Counted from the stretch's first letter, positions 1-10,636 are shown. The stretch: 64,000 nucleotides of DNA from Rhodococcus qingshengii JCM 15477 (GCF_023221595.1 NZ_CP096563.1:4521001-4585000), one strand, 5' to 3'. Notes: generated by a model from the letters alone, not told the origin. Made by a program: numbers and translations.

Positions 1-33
1 AGGAGATCCCTGCGCCGACGGAAAGGACGATCA

Positions 34-1227
34 GTGAGCGAGCAAGACAAGGGGACGTCCGCAGGGGTGCGCAAGCGCGACCGCGGCGAGATCATCGGGC
101 AAGGGGGTATGTGGCTCGCAAAATGGTCGTTGGTGTTGGCGTCGATTTCGCTGGGCGCCTGGATTTTCGGCTGGCTGATCGAAAAGCTCTGGGTCATCAT
201 CCTGCCGGTGGCTCTGGCTATCGTTGTTGCGACAGTCATGTGGCCGCCGACCCGCGGCATGATCAAGCGCGGTATGCCACCGGCCGCGGCAGCCGGCATC
301 ACCCTGGTGCTCTCGATCGGAATCCTGGCCGGTGTGATCGCCGGCATCGTTCCGTCAGTGGTCAGCCAGGCCCCCGAGCTCGCGAACAAGACCACCGAGG
401 GCATCAACCAGGTTCAGGACTGGCTCCAGGGTCCGCCGCTGAACCTGAAGGACGACCAGATCGACAACGCCGTCCATGCCGTCATCACCAAGGTGCAGGA
501 AAGTGGAACCGCCATCGCTTCAGGCGTTTTCAGCGGCGTGAGCACAGCGAGCTCGTTGTTGGTCACGCTCGGTTTGGTCCTGATTCTCGCTTTCTTCTTC
601 ATCAAGGACGGACCGAGGTTCATCCCCTGGCTCCACGCTGTCGGCGGCGGCCGTGCCGGTCGGCATCTCGAAGAGGTCCTCACCCGCATGTGGGACACGC
701 TCGGCGGATTCATCAGGACACAAGCACTGGTGAGTCTGATCGACGCGGTCTTCATCGGCGCCGGATTGCTGATACTCGGGGTTCCGCTGGCACCGGTGCT
801 GGCAATTCTCACGTTCATCGGTGGCTTCATCCCGATCGTCGGTGCCTTTGTCGCCGGCGCCCTGGCCGTGTTGGTTGCGCTGGTGGCCAACGGTCTCACC
901 ACCGCCATCATCGTGTTGATCATCATCCTGGCCGTTCAGCAGATCGAAGGAAACGTCCTTCAGCCTGTGCTGCAGAGCAAGTCGATGAAACTCCACGCCG
1001 TCATCGTGCTGCTTGCCGTGGCCGCCGGTAGCTCGCTGTACGGCATCGTCGGCGCCTTCCTCGCAGTGCCCGTCGCCGCTGTGGCAGCAGTTGTCATCCG
1101 GTACATCGGCGAGCAGATCGACGAACGCGCAAGCGACAACGAGCCGATGCCCGCCGGCGATGCGTCGGACATCCTCGAGGATCAAGACGACGACGCCGAG
1201 TCAGAGGTAGAGAACAAAAAGGCCTGA
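34..1227 (+). CDS. AI-2E family transporter (membrane permease)
   Basis: A 397-residue polytopic membrane protein of the AI-2E transporter/YdiK-PerM family (PF01594). A short cytoplasmic N-terminus is followed by paired membrane segments at about 35-75 and 80-105, a soluble middle region (about 110-165), then four to five hydrophobic segments to about residue 355. The tail is strongly acidic (about 365-397). The family includes quorum-signal exporters and Na+/H+ antiporters, so the substrate cannot be read from sequence. The GTG start follows an AAGGA ribosome site at 23-27. The gene converges on sbcC with no spacer: its stop ends at 1227 and the sbcC stop begins at 1228. In M. tuberculosis the homologue I recall is Rv1101c, close to glpX and fum as here. 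Confidence 0.85.
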   Translation: MSEQDKGTSAGVRKRDRGEIIGQGGMWLAKWSLVLASISLGAWIFGWLIEKLWVIILPVALAIVVATVMWPPTRGMIKRGMPPAAAAGITLVLSIGILAGVIAGIVPSVVSQAPELANKTTEGINQVQDWLQGPPLNLKDDQIDNAVHAVITKVQESGTAIASGVFSGVSTASSLLVTLGLVLILAFFFIKDGPRFIPWLHAVGGGRAGRHLEEVLTRMWDTLGGFIRTQALVSLIDAVFIGAGLLILGVPLAPVLAILTFIGGFIPIVGAFVAGALAVLVALVANGLTTAIIVLIIILAVQQIEGNVLQPVLQSKSMKLHAVIVLLAVAAGSSLYGIVGAFLAVPVAAVAAVVIRYIGEQIDERASDNEPMPAGDASDILEDQDDDAESEVENKKA

Positions 1228-4206
1228 TCAGCCCGCGATCACCTTCACCGAGGAGCCTGCACGTCCGCGAATGACGTGCAGGCGACTCGGGATTCGCTGC
1301 CTCATCTCGTCCACGTGACTGACGATGCCCACCACTCGTCCACCGTCGCGAAGCTCATCCAACACAGCCATCACCGAGTCGAGGGTGTCGGCGTCGAGAG
1401 TGCCGAATCCTTCGTCGATGAACATCGTGTCGAGAACGATTCCGCCGGACTCCGCCGCAACCACATCGGCAAGTCCGAGGGCCAAAGACAATGACGCCAA
1501 GAATGATTCACCGCCCGAGAGCGTCTTCGCCGAGCGAACGACACCCGTGAAGTCGTCCCGGATGTCGAGCCCCAGACCGCCGCGGCGACCCCGAGAACCT
1601 GCCTCGTCACTGTGCACGAACTCGTATCTGCCCCCGGACATCCGCTGCAGCCGAACCGATGCCGACACCGCGATCTCTTCCAACCGCGACGCGAGTACAT
1701 AAGCCCTCAGCGACATCTTGCGACTGTTCTGCCCTTTACCGGCGATCACGTCGGCGAGGGCCGCGAGTTCGTCGTGCAGTTCCCGCTCAGGTGCAACCGC
1801 TTCGTATGCCTTCTCGAGTTGTCCGCTGAACCGTTCGAGATCCGACACACGGTTCTCGGCCAGGGAAGCAGCTGCAACAGCCGAGTTCACCACCTCGGCG
1901 CACTGAAGAGCACGCTCGCGAGGACCGTCGACGTCGACTGTCTCGACTTCGCTCACCGCAACGACCTCGGGGTCGTCGAGGACCGTCCGAGCGGCCACCT
2001 CGAGGTCGCGTGCTTTGGCGAGTTCCGTTTCGATCGCTGCGATTCGGGCCGGCGATCTCACCCCTTCGATCGCAGCCTCGACCGAATCGAATCCAGCAGC
2101 GGCCGCCGCAGCGGCCAGTTTGGTCGACAGTTCCGCCGATCGCGCCTGCGCACGAACGGCGTCGTCACGCATCTCAGACGCCGCCGAGGCAGCGGAGGCA
2201 AGCCTTTCGAACCGCGAGCGCTGAGCAGCGATGGTCGAATCTTCTCCCACCGCAGCGACGATCGCCGCTCGAATCTGCTCGACCGTGGCCGACAGAGTCG
2301 TCGTACGCTCGGTCAGTGCCGCCAATTCGGCCGTCAGAGAAGCGGATTCCTGTTGCAGCTCGCCGTCACGCTCGTTGAGATGCCCGAGCTTGTCGGCCAA
2401 CCCTCCAACCTGACCGGCAGAGTGGGTCGCCTCGTCAACGGCGTTCCGAGCCGCGGCGCGGAGCCTGTCGAGTTCTGCGACGTCGCCGTCCCCGCCGCGG
2501 GCGATCACCCGGTCGATGTCACGGTCGACGGTTACCTGGCGGTCGACTACCTTGCTCAGGGCTTTCTCGGCCGCACGCTCGGCTGCGGACGCGACTTCCA
2601 GATCGGGCTCGGTGACCGTCACGACATCAGACTGCGCCGGCGCAGGGTGTTCACGCGAACCACACACCTGGCATGGGTCACCGGGCGCGAGTGAACTCGC
2701 CAACTCCGCAGCCATGCCCTCGATACGCTTCTGCACGAGGTCGAGCCAGCGCCCGCGAGCACTCTGATGGGCGTCGCGCGCATCCAACACCTGCACACGA
2801 ATCTTCTCGGCTTGCGCACGCAGAGAGACGAATTCATGAGCCGCTGCCGCAGCATCCGATGCTTTGGCCAGTGCAGCTTCGAGGCCGGGCAGAGCCGCGT
2901 GCGCGCGTTGCGCATCCTCCAGTCGTTGGCCGGCCGAGCGCACCATTTCTGGCAGTTGAGTGCGTTCAACCGCGATGGCATCGATGCGCTCGGACAGAGC
3001 GTCTCGCCGAACTCCGAGTTTCTCGATCTCGGCTTCTGCCGCATCGGCTCTGCGAGCATCCTCCGCCATTGCGTCCAGGCGAACGATCTCGTCACGCCAG
3101 GTCCGGATCCGAGCTACGACGCGTTGACGCTCGTCGTCGGTGGGTGGCCACACCTCCGGCACGAAAATCTCCGGACCGCCCGTTGCGGAGTAGGTCGACA
3201 TCGCTGCGGTCATCGATTCGAGTGCGGCAGCGAGGTGCAAGCCGGCAGCGTCCACATCGCCGGCGACAGCGGCCACCGGCAGTGCGCGCTTGGCGGTCTC
3301 GAGTTCAGCGCCGATCACAGCTCTTTGGGCGGCGCCCGTATTGAATGCTGCGAGTTCAGCGGTCGCACGATTACGGCGAGCGACCAGATCTGCGGTTCGC
3401 TGCGCAACGGTGAGCACCCGATTAGCCTCGGCTGCTGCATCTTTCGCGGTCACCAGCTCCGCAAGACTTGTATCGCGGGTGTCCTGAGCCTCGGCGAGGA
3501 GTTTGCGCGACCATTCCAGTGGGTGTGCCTCGGCGCCTACCTCGAGTCCCGCAGCTGTCTCGACCTTCGCGAGCAGCAGCCGCACGGATTGCTCCCTTGC
3601 CGCGAGCGCGGTCGCACTTGCCTTTCGCTTGGCGTCGAACCATGCCTCGACGGAGACAAAACGCTTGGTGTCGAACAGACGCTCGAGCAGTTTGCCTCGC
3701 TCGTCACTCTCGGCACGCAGGAATTTGGCGAACTCACCCTGTGGCAAGAGCACCACCTGGAAGAACTGATCAGCGCTCATGCCCATGAGGCGGTTGATCT
3801 CGTCACCGATGTCAGGGATGCGCGAAAGATTCTCGCCGCGGCCGTCCAACCACGTCAGTGTGGCCTTTGCATTCTCTGTGATCGAACCGGTGCCACGCTT
3901 CTTCGGGCGCGAATACTCTGGACTACGAACAAGTTTGATTCTGCGACCACTGATGGTCGCTTCGAGTTCCACGCGCGGCACCGAACCGGCGGGCGCGTGA
4001 TCGGACAGTAGCCGTTTGCCCTCGTTGCGCGCACCCGGCACCCGCCCGTACAGGGCAAACGCAACCGCGTCGAGGATCGTGGTCTTGCCTGCCCCGGTGT
4101 CACCGTGCAGAAGGAACAGCCCGTCTGCACCCAAACGGTCGAAGTCGACCTCGACCGTGTCGGCGAAGGGCCCGAAAGAGCTGACTTCGAGTTTGTGCAG
4201 CCTCAC
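1228..4206 (-). CDS. sbcC: Exonuclease subunit SbcC (Rad50-like ATPase)
   Basis: A 992-residue SMC-like ATPase that with SbcD forms the SbcCD double-strand nuclease, which opens hairpins and protein-blocked DNA ends. The Walker A motif GDTGAGKT is at residues 35-42. Long coiled coils flank a zinc-hook CxxC (CQVC, about residue 510). The C-terminus carries the ABC signature LSGGES and the Walker B region FIDEGFGTLD. Length fits the family. The GTG start overlaps the sbcD stop by four bases (GTGA, 4203-4206), which indicates translational coupling in an sbcD-sbcC operon. No truncation or missing catalytic residue was seen. Confidence 0.95.
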   Translation of the reverse strand: MRLHKLEVSSFGPFADTVEVDFDRLGADGLFLLHGDTGAGKTTILDAVAFALYGRVPGARNEGKRLLSDHAPAGSVPRVELEATISGRRIKLVRSPEYSRPKKRGTGSITENAKATLTWLDGRGENLSRIPDIGDEINRLMGMSADQFFQVVLLPQGEFAKFLRAESDERGKLLERLFDTKRFVSVEAWFDAKRKASATALAAREQSVRLLLAKVETAAGLEVGAEAHPLEWSRKLLAEAQDTRDTSLAELVTAKDAAAEANRVLTVAQRTADLVARRNRATAELAAFNTGAAQRAVIGAELETAKRALPVAAVAGDVDAAGLHLAAALESMTAAMSTYSATGGPEIFVPEVWPPTDDERQRVVARIRTWRDEIVRLDAMAEDARRADAAEAEIEKLGVRRDALSERIDAIAVERTQLPEMVRSAGQRLEDAQRAHAALPGLEAALAKASDAAAAAHEFVSLRAQAEKIRVQVLDARDAHQSARGRWLDLVQKRIEGMAAELASSLAPGDPCQVCGSREHPAPAQSDVVTVTEPDLEVASAAERAAEKALSKVVDRQVTVDRDIDRVIARGGDGDVAELDRLRAAARNAVDEATHSAGQVGGLADKLGHLNERDGELQQESASLTAELAALTERTTTLSATVEQIRAAIVAAVGEDSTIAAQRSRFERLASAASAASEMRDDAVRAQARSAELSTKLAAAAAAAGFDSVEAAIEGVRSPARIAAIETELAKARDLEVAARTVLDDPEVVAVSEVETVDVDGPRERALQCAEVVNSAVAAASLAENRVSDLERFSGQLEKAYEAVAPERELHDELAALADVIAGKGQNSRKMSLRAYVLASRLEEIAVSASVRLQRMSGGRYEFVHSDEAGSRGRRGGLGLDIRDDFTGVVRSAKTLSGGESFLASLSLALGLADVVAAESGGIVLDTMFIDEGFGTLDADTLDSVMAVLDELRDGGRVVGIVSHVDEMRQRIPSRLHVIRGRAGSSVKVIAG

Positions 4207-5378
4207 GCGGTTTCACTCAGTTCTACCGTGGACTCCTCGGCGCGCGCGGCAGCGCTGAGCGCTTCGGCCATCAACGTGACCTCCCGCTCGGACGGGTCAC
4301 TACGCACGGCCGAGACAAAGCCACGGGCGATCTCCATGTCGGTTCGACCCCGTACCGCGTCGCGATACTTGAGATCCGATTGTCCTTCCGGCCTTTGCCA
4401 TTCGAGGTGAACGGCAAAGGGGAAACGTGCCTGGAGGTGCCTCATGGCATCGACGGGACGAACCGGGTCGGTGAGCAAAGCGGAGACGTAGCACTGCTCG
4501 GAATCGGCGTACTTCGACTCGGTGAGAAGTTGCTCGAGAGTTCCCGTCACCTGGCTCAGCCCTCGAATCACCGGAAGATCGAGGCGCTGCACCGACGACA
4601 GACCGGCTGCGTCGAGTTCGATCAAAAGCGCAGCCTTGCGGTGGCTGCGCTCACCGAACGAATACGGCAACGGTGAACCTGAGTACCGCACACTCTCCGA
4701 GAGCATCTGCGGAGAATGCAGGTGTCCGAGGGCGACATAGTCGACGCCGTCGAATTCGCCCACTGCGACGGTCTCCACTCCGCCGACCGAGATGGAGCGT
4801 TCCGATTCAGAGGCCTCACCGCCCACGACGAAGGCATGGGCGAGCAATACCGATCGAGTCGCGGGGTCGGCAGCCGTTCGTTCGGCGAGATCTCGCCGAA
4901 CACGCGACATGGCCGCTCCGAGGATGTCGGAATGAGTACGAGCCCGGGGCACGTCCAACTCGACGCGCGTGATCTCCGGCTCGAGGTACGGAATCCCGTA
5001 AAAGGCGACAGGACCGAACTGATCGCTCAGCATCACCGGAGTACCGATCTGGCCGACGCGAGTGATCAAGTGCAAGCCGCCGGCAGCGGCAAAGGATGCC
5101 CCGGCTCCGAGCCGCACCGCGGAATCGTGATTGCCGGACGTCGCGACGATGACCGCCCCCGCCGCCCGGATTGCCTCGAAGCCTCGATTGCACACGGTGA
5201 CCGCGTCGGAACTGGGAATCGAGCGGTCGTAGATGTCACCGGGCACGACCACGACGTCGACGCCGTGTTCGCGGACGGAATCTGCGATGGAACCGAGCAC
5301 ACTCGCCTGATCGGCCAACAGATCGACGCCGTGAAAGGTGCGACCTATATGCCAATCGGAGGTGTGCAGAATCTTCAT
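4203..5378 (-). CDS. sbcD: Exonuclease subunit SbcD (Mre11-like nuclease)
   Basis: A 391-residue calcineurin-like metallophosphoesterase, the nuclease subunit of SbcCD. The metal-binding motifs are in order: DWHIGR near the N-terminus, VVPGDIYD, and TSGNHDS, with later His-containing motifs such as ALGHLHSPQ. I start the gene at the ATG of MKILHTSDWHIG, the family's invariant beginning. An open frame continues 66 codons further upstream, but that extension is Arg/Cys-rich and unlike the family. The upstream gap to the divergent DUF6542 gene (5379-5595) must hold the promoters of both. Confidence 0.94.
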   Translation of the reverse strand: MKILHTSDWHIGRTFHGVDLLADQASVLGSIADSVREHGVDVVVVPGDIYDRSIPSSDAVTVCNRGFEAIRAAGAVIVATSGNHDSAVRLGAGASFAAAGGLHLITRVGQIGTPVMLSDQFGPVAFYGIPYLEPEITRVELDVPRARTHSDILGAAMSRVRRDLAERTAADPATRSVLLAHAFVVGGEASESERSISVGGVETVAVGEFDGVDYVALGHLHSPQMLSESVRYSGSPLPYSFGERSHRKAALLIELDAAGLSSVQRLDLPVIRGLSQVTGTLEQLLTESKYADSEQCYVSALLTDPVRPVDAMRHLQARFPFAVHLEWQRPEGQSDLKYRDAVRGRTDMEIARGFVSAVRSDPSEREVTLMAEALSAAARAEESTVELSETA

Positions 5379-5595
5379 GAATCCGACGGTAGAGCAGCCC
5401 ACCGACACCGCCGATCTCCCACGCTGACGGCTTCGTCGGTGTGCCCCAACCCACGAACGTCCGGTGACCCTGCACACAATCCGTCCGGTTCGTTTGACGA
5501 AGAACCCGAAACCATCGCGCCATCGCGTCGATAAATGCGCCAGCCACGACCCGCACAAACACGGCCGACAACGCAAGAGCCGCTAATGTCGTTAT

Positions 5596-6552
5596 GTGTC
5601 TGCAACCCAACGTGCTCGCTCCGGGGTACCGCTGGACAAGCGATCGCTCATCGTGACCGTCCCCGGCCTGCCCTGGTGGGGAGTGATCCTGCTTGCTGCC
5701 GGTGTGACCGCCGTCGGCGTACTGATCGATGCCACCGGAGGCGGCGGAGAGCTCACCGCGGTGTTCTCGACGTTCTACTTCCTGGGCTGTCTCTTCGCTG
5801 TGGTTGCCGCTTCGAACAAGGCCCTCTTCACCGCGATGGCCCAACCGCCGTTGCTGCTCTTCGCTGCGGTGCCGATCGGGCACACGCTCATCGGCAAGGA
5901 CAACAGCACCGCGCTGCGCGATATCGCGATCAACATCGCGTATCCGTTGGTCAACCGCTTTCCGATCATGTTGGCCGCAACCGTGGTCGTGCTGATCATC
6001 GGTGGCTTCCGGTACTTCCTGCTCAATCAGCGCCCCACCGGACCCGCGCGCTCGACCCGCTCCCGCCGCTCGGCGGCCACCACTCGTGACTCCTCTGCAG
6101 CTGCCACGCGAGAACAACCCGCACCCGAGACCGGGCGTCGACGCAGAGTCTCGGACGCGCCCGTCCCCGGGCCCCCGCGTCGCCGCGCCCCCGAGGTGGA
6201 CGAGCAGCCCGCCTACCGAAGCACCCCCAGGCGCGAGCCGATCCAGGACGAGCGTCTGCTGCCGCCTCGGAGAAGCCCTCAGCCACCCAGGGTCGATCGC
6301 ACGCACCAACCGCCTACGCGTCGCCCCCAGCCCGACAGTCGGCCCGTGGCAGACGACGACTACCCGTCGTACGGTCGCCGCCGGGCGCCCGAGCCCACTC
6401 CGTCGCCCAGACGTGAGGAGCGGATGGAGCCCTTCTTCGCTTCGGGTGACGACGTATCGCCGCCGCTGCCCCCTCGCCGCCGCCCACCCGGAGTCGATCT
6501 TCCCGCGTATCCGCCGCCGCGAGTTCGGTACCGCGATCGCGAAGAGCCCTGA
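5596..6552 (+). CDS. DUF6542-type membrane protein with Pro/Arg-rich tail
   Basis: A 318-residue protein of unknown function. The first 145 residues hold four hydrophobic segments (about 25-45, 55-75, 85-105 and 118-140). The rest is a low-complexity, highly charged, Pro/Arg-rich tail likely to be disordered. This matches the actinobacterial DUF6542 family, whose M. tuberculosis member I recall as Rv1111c beside ispH, the same neighbourhood as here. The start is GTG. A strong bidirectional terminator separates it from convergent ispH. No enzymatic motif is visible; a scaffold or envelope role is only a guess. Confidence 0.8.
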   Translation: MSATQRARSGVPLDKRSLIVTVPGLPWWGVILLAAGVTAVGVLIDATGGGGELTAVFSTFYFLGCLFAVVAASNKALFTAMAQPPLLLFAAVPIGHTLIGKDNSTALRDIAINIAYPLVNRFPIMLAATVVVLIIGGFRYFLLNQRPTGPARSTRSRRSAATTRDSSAAATREQPAPETGRRRRVSDAPVPGPPRRRAPEVDEQPAYRSTPRREPIQDERLLPPRRSPQPPRVDRTHQPPTRRPQPDSRPVADDDYPSYGRRRAPEPTPSPRREERMEPFFASGDDVSPPLPPRRRPPGVDLPAYPPPRVRYRDREEP

Positions 6553-6573
6553 ACAGACGCGCCCGGTAGCACA

Positions 6574-6615
6574 AAAATGCGGGGCACCTTCCAGATGGAA
6601 GGTGCCCCGCATTTT
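6574..6615. terminator. Bidirectional intrinsic terminator between DUF6542 gene and ispH
   Basis: A perfect 17-bp stem (6574-6590 with 6599-6615) closes an 8-base loop. The outer stem bases are AAAAT/ATTTT, so either strand gives a hairpin followed by U residues. It lies between the convergent DUF6542 and ispH stops and can serve both. Confidence 0.92.
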
Positions 6616-6621
6616 CTTGTT

Positions 6622-7635
6622 TCAGGACGTGCGCGCTGCTCGCAATTCACGGGGAAGGGCGAACACCAGAGTCTCGTTGGCAGTGGTGACGGGTTGAACG
6701 TCGTTGTATCCGTGCTCGGCAAGGAGTTCGATCACGCCGCGCACGAGCACCTCGGGTACCGATGCGCCTGACGTGATGCCGACTGTCTGGACACCCTCGA
6801 GCCACGCGAGATCGACCTCACGGGCGTAGTCGACCAGGTACGACGCGGCAGCGCCCGCCCCGAGCGCGACCTCGACCAGGCGAACCGAGTTGGACGAGTT
6901 CCGCGAACCCACCACGATCACGAGATCGCACTCGGGAGCCATCGCCTTGACCGCGACCTGACGGTTCTGCGTGGCGTAGCAGATGTCGTCGGACGGCGGG
7001 TCCTGCAGATTGGGGAAGCGCTCACGCAGGCGCGCGACGGTCTGCATCGTCTCGTCGACGCTCAGTGTGGTCTGGGAAAGCCAGATGACCTTCGACTCGT
7101 CACGAACCGCGACCGCGTCGACCGAATCCGGGCCGTCGACGATGGTGACGTGATCGGGAGCCTCACCTGCGGTGCCCTCGACCTCCTCGTGGCCTTCGTG
7201 GCCGATGAGCAGAATGTCGTAATCGTCGCGGGCGAATCGCTTTGCTTCCTGGTGCACCTTCGTGACCAGGGGGCACGTTGCGTCGATCGTGCGCAGGTTC
7301 CGCTCGGCAGCCGAGTCGTGGACGGCCGGCGACACACCGTGCGCCGAGAACACGAGCAACGATCCCTCGGGAACCTCGTCGGTTTCGTCGACGAAGATCA
7401 CGCCTTGATCTTCGAGCGTCTCGACGACGTGGCGATTGTGGACGATCTCCTTACGCACGTAGATGGGTGCGCCGTGCTTCTCGAGGGCCTTCTCGACGGT
7501 CTCGACCGCGCGGTCGACGCCGGCGCAGTAGCCGCGAGGCTCGGCGAGGAGCACGCGCTTGGCGCTGCCCTTGCGGGTGGACGGCGAATCAGCCGAGTGC
7601 GCGATACCGAGATTGAGAGGAACAGCCGAAGACAT
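6622..7635 (-). CDS. ispH: 4-hydroxy-3-methylbut-2-enyl diphosphate reductase
   Basis: A 337-residue IspH/LytB protein, the last enzyme of the MEP pathway. It reduces HMBPP to IPP and DMAPP using a [4Fe-4S] cluster. The three cluster cysteines are visible in [22 protein letters not shown] and [11 protein letters not shown], and the conserved EIVHNRHVV segment is present. The N-terminus carries about 25 extra residues before the family core, as in related actinobacteria. It supplies precursors for the prenyl synthase encoded at 27334-28101. It is monocistronic, with the bidirectional hairpin immediately downstream, and its promoter must lie in 7636-7788, shared with the divergent gene. Confidence 0.96.
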   Translation of the reverse strand: MSSAVPLNLGIAHSADSPSTRKGSAKRVLLAEPRGYCAGVDRAVETVEKALEKHGAPIYVRKEIVHNRHVVETLEDQGVIFVDETDEVPEGSLLVFSAHGVSPAVHDSAAERNLRTIDATCPLVTKVHQEAKRFARDDYDILLIGHEGHEEVEGTAGEAPDHVTIVDGPDSVDAVAVRDESKVIWLSQTTLSVDETMQTVARLRERFPNLQDPPSDDICYATQNRQVAVKAMAPECDLVIVVGSRNSSNSVRLVEVALGAGAAASYLVDYAREVDLAWLEGVQTVGITSGASVPEVLVRGVIELLAEHGYNDVQPVTTANETLVFALPRELRAARTS

Positions 7636-7788
7636 GTGACCAGCCTACTGGCACCTCGAACGTGAGACACTCCGGCAAACGTGAACACCTCGGTTTCGGG
7701 CTCCGATCGAAGGTTCCGAAGTAAACGAGTACGGCCGTCACAGGCAAGTCGGCTACCGATTGTCGGAGCTTTGCGGCAAGCTGTGGGA

Positions 7789-8388
7789 ATGATCCGACCA
7801 CCGTTCGTGGCGCGCGTTGCCGCGGGACTCGCCGTCACCGCGATGGAAGAGGCAAAGAAGTTGCCCACCACCGCCGTCGCCCTGCCGATGACCGCCGTGA
7901 GCCAGATGCTGCAGACAAGCATGCGCGTGCAGCAGTCGATCACCTCGTTGGCCATCAAGGGCGATCAGGCATTTGCACTGATCAACTGGTCTTCCGAGGA
8001 CGAACAGCCCGAGTGGGCGGTCTTCGACGAAGACGTCGACGCGCCTGCTGACCCGACGTCTTCCACCGGATCGACCACCGCTGACACCCCGACCAACGCC
8101 GGTCGCTTCGCGCTCTACTCGCTCGAGCCGACTGCCCCCATCGAGGAACCCGCACCCGTCGCCGAGTCCGAATCCACGGCAGCTACGACGGACGGACCTG
8201 CCGAAGAGCCCGAGATCGTCACCGAACTCGACTACCCCAACCTCACACTCGCACAGCTCCGTGCGCGCATCCGGACGCTCAGCATCGACGAGCTGACCGC
8301 AGTCCTGGACTACGAGAATGCGACGCTCGCCCGGGCACCGTTCCAGACCATGCTCACCAACCGCATCACCACAGCCAAGGCAAAGTGA
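7789..8388 (+). CDS. Rv1109c-like conserved protein (possibly lipid-droplet associated)
   Basis: A 199-residue protein. The first 65 residues are hydrophobic/amphipathic ([17 protein letters not shown] onward). A Pro/Ala/Glu/Thr-rich acidic linker follows at about 75-140. A compact C-terminal segment, [14 protein letters not shown] onward, resembles a SAP-like helical element. I place the start at ATG 7789, where the conserved block begins; an open frame reaches 7681 but the extra 36 codons look non-conserved. The stop overlaps the xseA GTG (GTGA, 8385-8388), so it heads an operon with xseA-xseB. Some Rhodococcus homologues are labelled lipid-droplet-associated protein, which I recall but cannot verify. 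Confidence 0.7.
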   Translation: MIRPPFVARVAAGLAVTAMEEAKKLPTTAVALPMTAVSQMLQTSMRVQQSITSLAIKGDQAFALINWSSEDEQPEWAVFDEDVDAPADPTSSTGSTTADTPTNAGRFALYSLEPTAPIEEPAPVAESESTAATTDGPAEEPEIVTELDYPNLTLAQLRARIRTLSIDELTAVLDYENATLARAPFQTMLTNRITTAKAK

Positions 8389-9650
8389 CTTCCGCAACGC
8401 CCCCCGCTTCATCGCAGCGATCGTCCGGCGCCAGCAGCGCTGAGCAGCCGTGGCCGGTCCGCACGGTTTCCGCCAAGGTCGCCGGCTGGATCGATCGGCT
8501 CGGCAGCATCTGGGTCGAAGGCCAGATCACCCAGATCAATGCACGCCCCGGCACCCGAACGGCCTTTCTCGTCCTGCGTGATCCGTCGGCAGACATGTCG
8601 CTGTCGATCACGTGCTCACCGCAGTTGTTGCACAACTCCCCGGTGCCGTTGACCGAGGGCTCGCGTGTCGTGATGTTCGGCAAGCTCTCGTTCTACACCG
8701 GACGCGGAACGGTGTCGTTGCGTGTCACCGAGATTCGCGCCGTGGGTATCGGTGAGCTGCTTGCCCGCATCGAGAGACTGCGCGCCTTGCTCGCCGCCGA
8801 GGGCTTGTTCGATCCGCGGCTCAAACGGCCGCTTCCGTTTCTGCCCGGCACGATCGGCCTGATCACGGGCCGAGCCAGTGCGGCCGAGAAGGATGTCGTC
8901 TCAGTCGCCCATCGTCGTTGGCCAGCAGTTGCCATCGCAGTGCGTAACACCGCGGTTCAGGGCCCGACTGCTGTTCCCCAGATCATCGAAGCGCTGAAGG
9001 AACTCGACGCCAACCCGGTAGTCGACGTCATCATCCTCGCTCGCGGCGGCGGTAGCGTCGAGGATCTCCTGCCGTTCTCCGACGAAGCGCTGTGCCGCGC
9101 CATCGTGGCCTGCACGACGCCGATCGTCAGTGCCATCGGACACGAGCCGGACAGCCCGCTCAGTGACCACGTCGCCGACCTGCGCGCAGCCACACCCACG
9201 GACGCGGCCAAGCGCGTCGTACCCGACGCGGTTGCGGAAGCTGCCCTGGTTGCGGATCTGCGTGACCGCAGCGCTGCGGCACTGCGCAGCTGGGTCAAGC
9301 GTGAGTCTCATCTGATCGAACAGTTGCGCACTCGACCGGTCATGGCATCGCCGCTGCTCGCGGTGGACCGTCGCGCCGAGGAGGTCGAAAGGCTCCAAGC
9401 CGCCGGACGACGCGATGTGACTCGGTTGATCGACTCCGAGTCCCGAACGATCGAGCATCTGCGCGCCCGGCTCACCACGCTGGGCCCCGCCGCGACGCTG
9501 GCCCGCGGATACGCAGTCGTGCAACGTGTTGTCGCCGAAGGCGATCCGGAGGTTCTGCGCTCGGTCGAGGACGCGCCACCCGGTACCCAGATTCGAGTTC
9601 GACTTGCAGACGGCGCCGTTCGCGCCGCAGTGATGGGAAGAGAAAAATGA
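8385..9650 (+). CDS. xseA: Exodeoxyribonuclease VII large subunit
   Basis: A 421-residue XseA, catalytic subunit of exonuclease VII, which degrades single-stranded DNA from both ends. The N-terminal OB-fold (about 20-110) includes the segment [10 protein letters not shown]. The nuclease domain contains the conserved [11 protein letters not shown] and SAIGHEPD motifs, then a helical C-terminal region and the closing LARGYAVV motif. The GTG start overlaps the previous stop, and the xseB start overlaps its stop (ATGA), giving a three-gene translationally coupled unit. Length and motifs are normal. Confidence 0.96.
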   Translation: MTSATPPASSQRSSGASSAEQPWPVRTVSAKVAGWIDRLGSIWVEGQITQINARPGTRTAFLVLRDPSADMSLSITCSPQLLHNSPVPLTEGSRVVMFGKLSFYTGRGTVSLRVTEIRAVGIGELLARIERLRALLAAEGLFDPRLKRPLPFLPGTIGLITGRASAAEKDVVSVAHRRWPAVAIAVRNTAVQGPTAVPQIIEALKELDANPVVDVIILARGGGSVEDLLPFSDEALCRAIVACTTPIVSAIGHEPDSPLSDHVADLRAATPTDAAKRVVPDAVAEAALVADLRDRSAAALRSWVKRESHLIEQLRTRPVMASPLLAVDRRAEEVERLQAAGRRDVTRLIDSESRTIEHLRARLTTLGPAATLARGYAVVQRVVAEGDPEVLRSVEDAPPGTQIRVRLADGAVRAAVMGREK

Positions 9651-9865
9651 GCAACGCCACCGACACCGACATCAACGAACTCGGCTACGAAGCAGCCCGG
9701 GACGAACTGGTGAGCGTCGTGAAGATTCTCGAACAGGGCGGTCTGGACCTCGACGCGTCACTCTCACTGTGGGAGCGAGGCGAAGCGTTGGCCAAGCGCT
9801 GTGAAGAGCACTTGGCCGGCGCGAGGGCCCGCGTCGAAAAGGCTCTGGCCGAAGCGGACGAGTAG
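9647..9865 (+). CDS. xseB: Exodeoxyribonuclease VII small subunit
   Basis: A 72-residue XseB. The conserved pattern [31 protein letters not shown] and a C-terminal helix ending LAEADE match the family. It binds the coiled-coil part of XseA and is needed for nuclease activity. Its ATG overlaps the xseA stop by four bases (9647-9650), which implies matched translation of the two subunits. Confidence 0.95.
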   Translation: MSNATDTDINELGYEAARDELVSVVKILEQGGLDLDASLSLWERGEALAKRCEEHLAGARARVEKALAEADE

Positions 9866-9886
9866 CGTCCGCTCCGACCGCAAATC

Positions 9887-10456
9887 CTATGGCGTGATCG
9901 GCTGCGCTGCGCCGACCTTCTCGGCAAGAATCCGGAACTCTTCCGGCGTCGCCGCGCCCGTGAGCAACAGGCGAACATCCCCGACGTCCGTGACCCAGAT
10001 CGACTCGACACCTTCGCCGCCGAAGACGTTCCACGTATCGGCACCGACGGTCTCGACTCCGGTCGCGAATCGCTGTCCACCGGCAACATGTGACACCAAC
10101 GGGAATTCCTCGGCGTTGCTCTGTGTCAGCTGGATGTAGCGACCACTGGTCGTGATGAATCCCACAGTGCTCGAATCTCCGCCGCCGTCGCCGGAGATGA
10201 TCTTGCGACTGCCGGAGTTCGGAGTCCACCCGTCCGGAACACCGGGATTACGGATGGGAAATCCGAGTTCCTTCGCGTCGTAGTTCAGAGCTGCGTCCAC
10301 GTCGACGCTCGGGATAGGCCCCTGTGTCGGGCCGCCAGGACTGAACGTGCACTGGCTGGCGATGCCCGCAATGATGATGCAGAACAGCACCAACGGTACG
10401 AGAGACCAGACCATGTCTTTGTTGTCTTCGAGAATGCGGGGTTTCTTCGATGCCAC
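9887..10456 (-). CDS. DUF4245 domain membrane-anchored protein
   Basis: A 189-residue protein with one N-terminal membrane segment (about 16-36, VWSLVPLVLFCIIIAGIA) and an extracytoplasmic domain of the DUF4245 type; function unknown. I recall the homologue as M. tuberculosis Rv1100, also divergent from glpX. The GTG start at 10456 (VASKKPRILED) is chosen because the cytoplasmic Lys/Arg-rich stretch before the anchor fits a type II topology. The same frame stays open far upstream across glpX, but that part is antisense shadow. It converges on xseB with a 21-bp gap. Confidence 0.82.
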   Translation of the reverse strand: MASKKPRILEDNKDMVWSLVPLVLFCIIIAGIASQCTFSPGGPTQGPIPSVDVDAALNYDAKELGFPIRNPGVPDGWTPNSGSRKIISGDGGGDSSTVGFITTSGRYIQLTQSNAEEFPLVSHVAGGQRFATGVETVGADTWNVFGGEGVESIWVTDVGDVRLLLTGAATPEEFRILAEKVGAAQPITP

Positions 10457-10636
10457 ACCCCCAGTATCCAGGTACTGCGCAGTAGATACGATTCCCGGTC
10501 CCCCTCGAGCGAGACAAAACGTCGCAGCGGCGACCCGACAGCGCACGTAGCCGCTCCCATCTGGGACAATGACGCCTGAAGAAACCACTGCGTCGACACA
10601 CCCCGTCGACCGCGACCGCGCCAGGAGGCACCGCAC